DNA from: a virus
IMG/VR virus record: IMGVR_UViG_3300017748_000092
Span: 1 to 28,297 of that record
Strand: one strand, 5' to 3'
Length of the DNA: 28,297 nucleotides
Shown: one piece after another, positions 23,078 to 28,107 of the stretch
Numbering within the stretch: the first letter of the stretch is position 1
How the letters are laid out: each line of letters opens with the position of its first letter
Made by a program: the position numbers and the translations under genes
The notes under the pieces: generated by a model
What the model was told of the DNA's origin: nothing
Database searches by the model: none
What the model saw: the letters and a program-made list of their open reading frames with translations, nothing else

Positions 23078-24000
23078 GTAATATCACTTTCCTTTGCGGC
23101 ACTTGCTATGCTTATACCATGAGATTTTCTAGCTGTCAATGCACTATCTGCACTTGACAACGTATTTTTTAAGTATGGTTTTACCGAAGATGGATTAGCG
23201 TGTCCTGTAACCGACATAATTTGTGCCATACCGACACCTGCCTCAACCATTTCAGTTGTACCAGTCCTACGTAAATCCGACAGACGTAAATCTTTTGATA
23301 GACCAACATCATCCATCAATTTACGACCATGCAAAGGTAACTTATACATACTGTAAGGTATATACTGACCATTTACAGGATTGGGTCTTGGTGCAACATA
23401 TTTTTGAAAACCGAAGTCTTGTTCTTGTTGTTTAAGCATCTCAAACAAATCCTCTTCAATAGGTAAGTGTACCTCTGCTTTACGCTTAGACTGCTCTATA
23501 TAAACAGTACGTGCTTCAAAGTCTATTGCATCCCATGTAAGCAGACGCATATCGCCAAGACGCTGACACCATTCGTATGCCATGTGAGCAATCAAACCTA
23601 TGTTACGGGTGCTAAAATCGCTGTAGGCGGCGTTTAATAGCTTCTGTACATCTTCCCTACACCAAATTACCTTACGCCTGTCAGCGGCTCTTTTACGCAC
23701 GTTAGCGAAGGGATTAATCATACACATTTCCATACGCAAACCATGATTAAAAATAATACGGGTGACAGATAGCAGATGATTTGCGGTTGCAATACCCCTT
23801 TCACACCAGTCATTGTATGCAACTTTTGCTACACGTGTAGGTAATGTCTTGTAGTTGTATTGGCAGAGGGGCTTGCCCTCTACCTTTGTGTTTAGCATGA
23901 CATTCAAAAGATACTTATAATGAGATTTAGTTTCATCACGTATGTTCTTGAAATCATAGGAAGAATAGTAATCTTCCACCAGTTTAGATAACTGTGACAT
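23074..24000 (-). CDS. int: Tyrosine recombinase / phage integrase
   Basis: A 308-aa protein with a SAM-like N-terminal DNA-binding region (1-105) and a catalytic domain. R147 is in CQRLGDMRLLTWDAID, K172/K174 in QSKRKAEVHLP, R244 in LSDLRRTGTTEM, H267 in SVTGHANP and the nucleophile Y276 nine residues later (KPYLK). The usual first histidine of H-x-x-R is Ser241. It could integrate the genome or resolve multimers. No attP or excisionase was recognised. The gene sits inside the replication operon, between DUF932 and primase (one-base and four-base overlaps), unlike the isolated int-att unit of many temperate phages. Confidence 0.92.
   Translation of the reverse strand: MSQLSKLVEDYYSSYDFKNIRDETKSHYKYLLNVMLNTKVEGKPLCQYNYKTLPTRVAKVAYNDWCERGIATANHLLSVTRIIFNHGLRMEMCMINPFANVRKRAADRRKVIWCREDVQKLLNAAYSDFSTRNIGLIAHMAYEWCQRLGDMRLLTWDAIDFEARTVYIEQSKRKAEVHLPIEEDLFEMLKQQEQDFGFQKYVAPRPNPVNGQYIPYSMYKLPLHGRKLMDDVGLSKDLRLSDLRRTGTTEMVEAGVGMAQIMSVTGHANPSSVKPYLKNTLSSADSALTARKSHGISIASAAKESDIT
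23111..23139 (-). promoter_or_regulatory. Sigma70-type promoter for primase-helicase-polymerase
   Basis: On the minus strand TTGACA (23139-23134), 17 nt, TATAAG (23116-23111), within the C-terminal codons of the integrase. The -10 is 34 bases from the primase ATG (23077), which matches the distance seen at the other candidate promoters. Confidence 0.65.
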
Positions 24001-24845
24001 TATGCCGCAATTGACTGAAATTGTGGTGAATCAATCCACTTGGCAACTTCCTGTTCTCTTGCCCACATAGACTGCGCCTCAGTATCATTACCAGTGTTAC
24101 GAAGATTGAACCCATTACGCTCATCAGCATAACTGGCGTAGTTTGTAAAGGCAGAGTACAATGACCAGACATTACGTCCACGTGTACTAACCTCTTGATT
24201 ATAAAGGCTAAACATCTTATCTGACTTTCGGTCAGACTTTATTACTGATTCAAGCAGAGCCTTTACATCCACAGTCATAAGACTTGTTTCTGCCCAACGC
24301 TGGAACTTGTCAGCCGTTGCATAAAAATCTGTAACAGATGACTGCAACTCTTGGATGAATTTGTCCAAGCTAAAATTGCTGGTGTTCTTACGCTTAATCT
24401 TGTCGTAGTCACCAGTGACCATTCCGTTTGTGCAGAAGAAGTCAATAGCACCAAAGAACACCATGTTACTGCATGAACCATCAATGCCATGTAAGGCAAT
24501 CAGCCGGGGTGCAATAGTTGTGGTATGCTTTTCTGTCTTAATCTTACGAAGCACGTTAGGCATAGTCATGTCCATCATAACCCACGCATTGTTACGTGCA
24601 GTGTTGTATTTGATGTTCATCTGATTGCAGAACTCTTCGCCAAGATGCTCAGAGATTGTGTTGTGTGCTTTAGTAAAGAAGTCACCGTGTGAAGCACAGC
24701 TAAAGCCGTTGCCTACGATGCCTAGATATTCACCTGTGTTGCCGTTGATGACATACTTCGACTTGTCATACTTGGTTGGTTCAAACTCCACAGAGAAGTT
24801 AATGTGGTCTGGAACGATTTGGTCTGCTGTAAAATCTAATGGCAT
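24000..24845 (-). CDS. DUF932-type phage protein
   Basis: A 281-aa protein; I use ATG 24845 (MPLDFTADQI), which has AAAGGAG eight bases upstream, not the ATG 18 bases earlier that lies in that ribosome site. It resembles DUF932 phage/plasmid proteins: YVINGNTGEYLGIVGNGF near residue 35, then GSCSNMVFFGAIDFFCTNGM near 125, KNTSNFSLDKF, and a helical C-terminal half. The family is common on phages and plasmids, often near replication genes. Its function is not established. It is the first gene after a strong promoter, followed with one-base overlap by the integrase, so it is probably expressed early. Confidence 0.8.
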   Translation of the reverse strand: MPLDFTADQIVPDHINFSVEFEPTKYDKSKYVINGNTGEYLGIVGNGFSCASHGDFFTKAHNTISEHLGEEFCNQMNIKYNTARNNAWVMMDMTMPNVLRKIKTEKHTTTIAPRLIALHGIDGSCSNMVFFGAIDFFCTNGMVTGDYDKIKRKNTSNFSLDKFIQELQSSVTDFYATADKFQRWAETSLMTVDVKALLESVIKSDRKSDKMFSLYNQEVSTRGRNVWSLYSAFTNYASYADERNGFNLRNTGNDTEAQSMWAREQEVAKWIDSPQFQSIAA

Positions 24846-24881
24846 GGTTATATCTCCTTTCATACCGTTAAGTGATGTTCT

Positions 24882-24910
24882 GTTATACCAGCAATATTTT
24901 ACAAAGTCAA
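24882..24910 (-). promoter_or_regulatory. Strong sigma70-type promoter for DUF932-integrase operon
   Basis: On the minus strand TTGACT (24910-24905), 17 nt, TATAAC (24887-24882). The -10 is 37 bases from ATG 24845, in an A+T-rich gap with no other strong gene. The -10 matches at five of six positions and the -35 at five of six. Confidence 0.75.
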
Positions 24911-24958
24911 CACTGCTAGTACAAAAAATATTATAACACCTATTATAATGTCCATCAT
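24899..24958 (-). CDS. Possible 19-aa hydrophobic micro-peptide
   Basis: An ATG overlapping the upstream stop (ATGA), with GAGGGAG before it, opens 19 codons rich in Ile, Val, Leu and Phe after MMD: a single short membrane helix. Translational coupling is ideal. Against it, the frame is A+T-rich, so hydrophobic codons arise easily, and the same bases form a terminator-like hairpin and the -35 of the next promoter. Tentative. Confidence 0.3.
   Translation of the reverse strand: MMDIIIGVIIFFVLAVLTL
24923..24949 (-). terminator. Candidate A+T-rich intrinsic terminator
   Basis: Read on the minus strand, ATTATAA (24949-24943) and TTATAAT (24936-24930) can pair with a six-base loop, followed after one base by six Ts (24928-24923). 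The stem has no G-C pair, so it is weak. Its position, after the last gene of the small-gene cassette and before the promoter at 24882-24910, is where a terminator would be expected. Confidence 0.4.
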
Positions 24959-25233
24959 GTCTCCCTCAAGTTAAATTGATGTCTTAAAGTGTCCCATGCG
25001 TCACTCAACTCTTGTAAGTCAAACGCTGACACAGCACGTATGCCACCCATGTCAGGGTAAAGTGCAGTCTCAAGAAAGCTGTCTAACTTACTGTCTATAC
25101 TATACAAAGCCGCCTGTTGCATAGGTTGTAATCCATTCACAGAACTTTGCCGCTTTTGTTTATCTTTTTCACGCACCTTTTCCCAATGGGCGATACGTTC
25201 ATCTTGTGTCATATTCTCTAGCTTTTTTGTCAT
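24955..25233 (-). CDS. Small charged helical phage protein, unknown
   Basis: A 92-aa protein with AAAGGAG before the ATG. The N-terminal half is very charged (TQDERIAHWEKVREKDKQKR); the C-terminal half reads as two helices (QQAALYSIDSKLDSFLETAL, then FDLQELSDAWDTLRHQFNL) joined by a Gly-containing turn. No membrane segment or known motif. It lies one base after the preceding gene and has its own candidate promoter at 25274-25302. Function unknown. Confidence 0.7.
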   Translation of the reverse strand: MTKKLENMTQDERIAHWEKVREKDKQKRQSSVNGLQPMQQAALYSIDSKLDSFLETALYPDMGGIRAVSAFDLQELSDAWDTLRHQFNLRET

Positions 25234-25234
25234 G

Positions 25235-25732
25235 TCATTCTCCTTTCATCCAACTTGGCATTTCACGTCCTTTGTTGTAACGAGCAAACTTTGATTTGTC
25301 AACAACGTAAAACGCACGGTAGGCCATGATAGGCCAATGCTCACTTGTTTTTAAGTTATCGTGTCCACTGAAACACTGTGGGTGTGCAGTAAGCATACCA
25401 CGTGGTATCTTACAGACACCAAACTCTAAAGCACGGTAGTGTTTACCTGCACCATGTTCTTTGCCGTATCGGTGTGTGTATTCACGCAACATTGCGTCAT
25501 ACAACTTAAACGCAAACTGGTAGTTAGCTTGTGTCTCCATTGCCCACAGTGTGCAGGGATGTTTCTGATGCACAGGCTTGTACAGTTGTTTGATTTCAGC
25601 GTACTCAGGTGCGTGATGCCACAGGCTTGTACACAACATCTGCGCCTCTTCCAACGGCATCTTTACAATGTGCTGATCGCATAACTGCTTGGCTATGGCA
25701 TCAGGGTGATGGTCTATCAGAAATCTGTTCAT
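25235..25732 (-). CDS. Conserved phage/bacterial protein, possible DNA-repair type
   Basis: A 165-aa protein; the start at 25732 (MNRFLIDHHPD) has AGGAG seven bases upstream, while the ATG two codons earlier is too close to it. Conserved-looking blocks: AKQLCDQHIVKMPLEEAQML, YKPVHQKHPCTLWAMET, and EYTHRYGKEH with a helical C-terminus. I recognise the order C-D-x-H-[IV]-V-K-M...H-P-C-x-L-W...Y-R-Y-G-K from a phage and bacterial family sometimes annotated as pyrimidine-dimer glycosylase-like, but I cannot confirm that activity. His, Cys and Lys residues could form an active site. It overlaps the upstream GIY-YIG gene by 32 bases. Confidence 0.7.
   Translation of the reverse strand: MNRFLIDHHPDAIAKQLCDQHIVKMPLEEAQMLCTSLWHHAPEYAEIKQLYKPVHQKHPCTLWAMETQANYQFAFKLYDAMLREYTHRYGKEHGAGKHYRALEFGVCKIPRGMLTAHPQCFSGHDNLKTSEHWPIMAYRAFYVVDKSKFARYNKGREMPSWMKGE
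25274..25302 (-). promoter_or_regulatory. Candidate sigma70 promoter before the 92-aa gene
   Basis: On the minus strand TTGACA (25302-25297), 17 nt, TACAAC (25279-25274). The -10 is 41 bases from ATG 25233, similar to the other promoters. It lies in the 3' end of the upstream coding region and its -10 matches only four of six bases. Confidence 0.4.
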
Positions 25733-26240
25733 TGTCATTCTCCTGTATCTGGTAGTTAAACAACTTGATTGCTGTTACTCTGTCTATCTTAAACCATTCG
25801 TTGTGCCTGTCAAGCGCAAAGTGTTCAAACACCTTGTGCATCTCAGCTTCTTTCTCACGTCTATGGTCAGATTCAAGACGGGCAATGACTTTGTAGTCAC
25901 GATGTGGTGAGTAGGTCTGGTAGTCATTCAACCTGTCATCCGCATCTTTGGCACATCCAATCTTTACCCAATCAGGCCATGCGTCATTGACAATGACATA
26001 CACAAAGCCTTCTTTGATCTGCTCTAGCTTCTCAAGTGTGGTGACGTGCGCCCATGACTTCCAACGTCCTGCTTTCCAGTTAGGGTCTGACCGTGGTACG
26101 TACTTGCCATTGACCCACATACGCCGTGCGTTCTTGGTGTTGTACTGATCCCATCGTTCACGTTTACCTTCACTTGGTATGTACCACCATTCACCATTCT
26201 CAAATACCTTTTGAGCATTTTTAACTACGCTTCTGTTCAT
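25701..26240 (-). CDS. GIY-YIG (T5orf172/MUG113-like) nuclease-family protein
   Basis: A 179-aa protein; the start at 26240 (MNRSVVKNAQ) overlaps the stop of a 47-aa membrane gene and has AAGGAT upstream, which I prefer over an ATG 69 bases earlier. Residues 1-70 are basic and Trp-rich (GEWWYIPSEGKRERW, GRWKSWAHV). From residue 79 a GIY-YIG-like core appears: FVYVIVN (YVI at 81-83), WVKIG (92-95), R103 in DDRLNDYQ, and E131/E133 in the following helix, ending NEWFKI. Members include phage T5 orf172-type proteins; roles range from homing to unknown. Nuclease activity is plausible, not certain. Confidence 0.8.
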   Translation of the reverse strand: MNRSVVKNAQKVFENGEWWYIPSEGKRERWDQYNTKNARRMWVNGKYVPRSDPNWKAGRWKSWAHVTTLEKLEQIKEGFVYVIVNDAWPDWVKIGCAKDADDRLNDYQTYSPHRDYKVIARLESDHRREKEAEMHKVFEHFALDRHNEWFKIDRVTAIKLFNYQIQENDNEQISDRPSP

Positions 26241-26380
26241 GTCATTATCCTTCCTATGATACCTGCTACTGCATGATAAGCCATCCAGCCTAAGAAGGCG
26301 AAGATGCAAAAGAACAAGAACATTTCAATGCCATCATGCGTGAGGTAATAATATTTCACTTTGTGCCATAGCTTACTCAT
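26237..26380 (-). CDS. 47-aa single-pass membrane protein
   Basis: A short gene whose ATG (26380) lies inside the end of the preceding gene and whose TGA overlaps the GIY-YIG start (ATGA). The product starts MSKLWHKVKYYYLTHDGIEM, then has a hydrophobic helix (residues about 19-36, FLFFCIFAFLGWMAYHAV) and a short basic tail (GRIMT). The basic N-terminus suggests it stays in the cytoplasm. Coupled overlaps on both sides support a real gene. Small membrane proteins expressed early in infection often alter host membranes or block superinfection; that is inference. Confidence 0.62.
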   Translation of the reverse strand: MSKLWHKVKYYYLTHDGIEMFLFFCIFAFLGWMAYHAVAGIIGRIMT

Positions 26381-26654
26381 GCTCACCCCCATTGCCTCTA
26401 CCTAGCCCACCGAAATAGTTAGGCTTGCGCTTGGCTGTTTCAAATACACCTGCCGTGATGAACACACCAGCTATTAGCAAAGCGTGTGCCACTGCACTGA
26501 TACCAAACACAGTGATAGACCCGACAGACATACCGAAGATAATACACCACATCCACGCTAGTATCTGCATGACAAGATGCCGTGTGTTTGTGTCAGGTAT
26601 GTGTGACAGTGGGTTGTGTTTACTGTCCATGATTAGGTTGTATAGTTTAATCAT
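26373..26654 (-). CDS. Two-helix membrane protein, unknown
   Basis: A 93-aa protein starting at the ATG that overlaps the upstream TGA (ATGA), with GAGGA upstream; a TTG two codons earlier is possible. Residues 26-51 and 54-72 are hydrophobic (HLVMQILAWMWCIIFGMSVG, then VAHALLIAGVFITAGVF), giving two membrane spans with a short Ser/Gly loop. The tail KRKPNYFGGLGRGNGGEHE is basic then Gly-rich. It resembles small inner-membrane phage proteins such as holins or superinfection-exclusion proteins. No motif decides between these. Confidence 0.68.
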   Translation of the reverse strand: MIKLYNLIMDSKHNPLSHIPDTNTRHLVMQILAWMWCIIFGMSVGSITVFGISAVAHALLIAGVFITAGVFETAKRKPNYFGGLGRGNGGEHE

Positions 26655-26833
26655 CTGCAATCATCCTCATCAAATTTACAACGTGTTGTGTAGTATGCCA
26701 TCAGCATGGCAGCTAACTCTGGGAAGGTTTCCCAATCAGGTCTGCCATGTGTATCAAATAGATAGTCAATCTCTGTGTCAAGTGCTACCAGTATGGCGTT
26801 CACTTGTTTCTTTGGTAGGTTAAGCGTTATCAT
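26651..26833 (-). CDS. 60-aa conserved phage protein, unknown
   Basis: I start it at ATG 26833 (MITLNLPKKQVNAILVALDT), with AAAGGAG at seven-base spacing; a TTG two codons upstream is too close to that site. The product has a long helix, an acidic middle (EIDYLFDTHGRPDWETF) and a second helix (ELAAMLMAYYTTRCKF) with an acidic end. Short proteins of the type LxxxQVNxILxALD occur in marine phages. Function unknown. Just upstream, the end of the preceding gene can form two competing hairpins. Confidence 0.65.
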   Translation of the reverse strand: MITLNLPKKQVNAILVALDTEIDYLFDTHGRPDWETFPELAAMLMAYYTTRCKFDEDDCR

Positions 26834-26845
26834 TATCAATCTCCT

Positions 26846-27004
26846 TTACCATTCTACAGGGTAGAATACTTCTACCATGCTATCACACTTAGGGCAAGTC
26901 AGTATCGTGACCATGCTAAACTCATCACCAGGATGGTCATCAGGGTTGATGTCATGGTCATTGCCCCAGATTAATTCTGTGTCTTTACAGTGCCAACAGT
27001 TCAT
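26846..27004 (-). CDS. 52-aa zinc-ribbon protein
   Basis: A short gene not longer than 53 codons, starting at an ATG that overlaps the upstream stop (ATGA), after AAGGGGGT. It begins MNCWHCKDTELIWGNDHDIN and ends LTCPKCDSMVEVFYPVEW: C3-x2-C6 and C37-x2-C40 form a classical small zinc ribbon, with an acidic His/Asp-rich loop between. I recognise this C-W-H-C...L-I-W-G type from other marine phages. Small zinc ribbons often bind nucleic acid or RNA polymerase. It ends 13 bases before the next gene. Confidence 0.75.
   Translation of the reverse strand: MNCWHCKDTELIWGNDHDINPDDHPGDEFSMVTILTCPKCDSMVEVFYPVEW
26851..26876 (-). promoter_or_regulatory. Competing hairpins upstream of the 26833 gene
   Basis: On the minus strand GGTAGAA (26876-26870) can pair with TTCTACC (26866-26860), loop GTA; or ATTCTAC (26867-26861) can pair with GTAGAAT (26857-26851), loop CCT. 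The shared middle arm makes the two exclusive. The second hairpin lies directly before the AAAGGAG of the next gene, so it may tune coupling. The bases also code for VEVFYPVEW, so chance is possible. Confidence 0.3.
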
Positions 27005-27204
27005 GTGTAGCTACCCCCTTCATCACGTTCATGTAGGTCATCTACATCTATGCCATCACAGATATATGAGTAGTCATAGTTGGGTAAGCTGAACAGTTTG
27101 ATGCTACCATCTTCATTACGAATGTAATCATCTGCATCATCATCCCATACAGATACAGGCATATCCCATACCAGTACGGTATATGATTTATCTGGGTCAA
27201 ACAT
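27001..27204 (-). CDS. 67-aa acidic protein, unknown
   Basis: The start at 27204 (MFDPDKSYTVLVWDMPVSVW) has AAGGAG at eight-base spacing; an upstream GTG/ATG region in the same frame has none. The product is strongly acidic, with Asp clusters (WDDDADDYIRNEDG, CDGIDVDDLHERDEG) and several Trp and Tyr residues. The acidity recalls DNA-mimic or anti-restriction proteins in general terms only. It overlaps the upstream gene by eight bases and the zinc-ribbon gene downstream by four. No family recognised. Confidence 0.65.
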   Translation of the reverse strand: MFDPDKSYTVLVWDMPVSVWDDDADDYIRNEDGSIKLFSLPNYDYSYICDGIDVDDLHERDEGGSYT

Positions 27205-27379
27205 CGTCAATCTCCTTATTTTTTCCAGACAGATACTTAGGTATCTCTGCCTCTGTTTCCTCAATGCTCTTGCCACATATGTAGCAATACATCTTGCTAA
27301 TCAGGTTACGCAATCGTGTTGGTATGTACTGCACACTTTTGCAGTATACGCAAATATGTTTGACTAGGTTAGCCATCAT
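27197..27379 (-). CDS. 60-aa zinc-ribbon-like protein
   Basis: C10-x2-C13 (HICVYCKSVQYI) and C32-x2-C35 (MYCYICGKSIEE) suggest one zinc site, followed by an acidic and then basic tail (TEAEIPKYLSGKNKEIDDV). The start is taken at ATG 27379, five bases after AAGGA; ATG 27376 is equally possible. It overlaps a 33-aa membrane gene upstream and the 67-aa gene downstream. It probably binds nucleic acid or a host protein; the partner is unknown. Confidence 0.62.
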   Translation of the reverse strand: MMANLVKHICVYCKSVQYIPTRLRNLISKMYCYICGKSIEETEAEIPKYLSGKNKEIDDV

Positions 27380-27470
27380 CTTCATCCTTAAACAGTTTAT
27401 ATATTATATAACATATTCCAACTACAGATACAACCAGATAGCCGCCAATGAACACACTGTCCCACGGCAT
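27369..27470 (-). CDS. 33-aa single-pass membrane protein
   Basis: A very short frame starting MPWDSVFIGGYLVVSVVGIC, with a hydrophobic span (about 7-26) followed by YKLFKDEDDG, a basic then acidic cytoplasmic-like end. Its 3' codons carry the AAGGA site of the next gene and its stop overlaps that gene. No strong Shine-Dalgarno precedes its ATG. The amphipathic layout and the fit into the otherwise empty gap support it. I have seen similar M-P-W-D-S-x-F-I-G-G openings in marine phages, from memory only. Confidence 0.55.
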   Translation of the reverse strand: MPWDSVFIGGYLVVSVVGICYIIYKLFKDEDDG

Positions 27471-27503
27471 CTGATTGTATACGCATAGTAGAGTAGTACA
27501 TTT

Positions 27504-27526
27504 CGTGTTAAATAACACGTTTTTTT
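27504..27526 (+). terminator. Hairpin with U-run, plus-strand orientation
   Basis: CGTGTTA (27504-27510) and TAACACG (27513-27519) pair, followed at once by seven Ts (27520-27526). It is an intrinsic-terminator shape, but for plus-strand transcripts, whereas every gene around is on the minus strand. It would stop antisense transcription. On the minus strand it is a hairpin right after the stop of the 81-aa gene. Confidence 0.5.
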
Positions 27527-27770
27527 ACTTAGCTTCGTGAATGACATAATCGTTGCCATTCTTTGAGACTACACGGTACAGGTTCCAGAATGGATTGCCA
27601 TAGTACCGAATGTGCTTACCGTCATTGACCTGTAGGAACTTGCCACTAGCTGACTGACCTACATAGTATTTGCCCATGTGATTGAATGAGCGAACATTCT
27701 TGCGGTCAATGGTTGGCTTTGCACCTGTCACGGCGTTGAGGATATTGATAGCTTTTACTTTTACAAACAT
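27525..27770 (-). CDS. 81-aa basic protein, unknown
   Basis: An 81-aa protein with AAAAGGAG before the ATG and a candidate promoter 40 bases upstream. It is basic and beta-rich: MFVKVKAINILNAVTGAKPT, then YYVGQSASGKFLQVNDGKHI and NLYRVVSKNGNDYVIHEAK. The even spread of Gly, Tyr and Lys suggests a small beta-barrel that might bind nucleic acid. No family recognised. A palindrome with a T-run on the opposite strand begins at its stop codon. Confidence 0.68.
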   Translation of the reverse strand: MFVKVKAINILNAVTGAKPTIDRKNVRSFNHMGKYYVGQSASGKFLQVNDGKHIRYYGNPFWNLYRVVSKNGNDYVIHEAK

Positions 27771-27809
27771 GATTACATCTCCTTTTTACTAGTTGGTTGG
27801 TTGAGTAGT

Positions 27810-27838
27810 TTTATGACATACTCAGGTCAGCAAGTCAA
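27810..27838 (-). promoter_or_regulatory. Candidate sigma70 promoter before the 81-aa gene
   Basis: On the minus strand TTGACT (27838-27833), 17 nt, CATAAA (27815-27810). The -35 overlaps the stop of the upstream gene and the -10 is 40 bases from ATG 27770, the same arrangement as the stronger promoters downstream. The -10 matches four of six. Confidence 0.5.
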
Positions 27839-27978
27839 GAGGCTTGGGCAAACTGCTTGGTAAACCGTGCCGCCTTACGCCGCACAGTCTTTGACTTGTT
27901 GTGCTTACGCCAGTGGTCACGCTTACCGTCAGGCTTTTCAACCTTCAGATTTTTCATTGCTTCTACCTTTATTTGCAT
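27835..27978 (-). CDS. 47-aa highly basic protein
   Basis: A short gene with AAGGAG seven bases before its ATG. The product starts MQIKVEAMKNLKVEKPDGKR, continues DHWRKHNKSKTVRRKAARFT and ends KQFAQAS: about a third of residues are Lys, Arg or His. It is likely a nucleic-acid- or ribosome-binding protein. It overlaps the gene upstream by 41 bases, and its stop lies in the -35 of the next promoter. No family recognised. Confidence 0.7.
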   Translation of the reverse strand: MQIKVEAMKNLKVEKPDGKRDHWRKHNKSKTVRRKAARFTKQFAQAS

Positions 27979-28096
27979 TGTCGTTCTCCTTCTTACGATT
28001 GTACTTGGTTTTGTCAGGCACTACCTGTGGCCTACGCCTGTTTGTTTGAAGTAATGCCTTTGCTATAGGATTAACTTTACCACTACGATATATCAT
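27938..28096 (-). CDS. 52-aa basic protein, unknown
   Basis: I start it at ATG 28096, twelve bases after the stop of the upstream gene, giving MIYRSGKVNPIAKALLQTNR then a Lys/Arg/Asn-rich tail (KTKYNRKKENDNANKGR). An ATG at 28129 in the same frame would add eleven residues and overlap the upstream gene. Neither has a clear ribosome site. The R-S-G-K-V-N-P-I-A-K-A-L-L block looks like a conserved short motif of phage proteins. Function unknown. Confidence 0.6.
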   Translation of the reverse strand: MIYRSGKVNPIAKALLQTNRRRPQVVPDKTKYNRKKENDNANKGRSNEKSEG

Positions 28097-28107
28097 TGTC
28101 AAGTGGC

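Noticed and set aside
23074-24000. Proof of a temperate lifestyle from the integrase alone
   Set aside because: No repressor, excisionase or att site in the window, and F511 in the polymerase O helix does not decide the matter; left open.
25785-25813. Possible promoter TTGACA with a 16-nt spacer and TAAGAT upstream of the 25732 gene
   Set aside because: Non-optimal spacer, four-of-six -10, and a site inside the coding region of the GIY-YIG protein; indistinguishable from chance.
28074-28102. Additional promoter TTGACA, 17 nt, TAAAGT on the minus strand
   Set aside because: The -10 is poor, and the chosen start of the 52-aa gene lies inside its spacer; kept out of the features.
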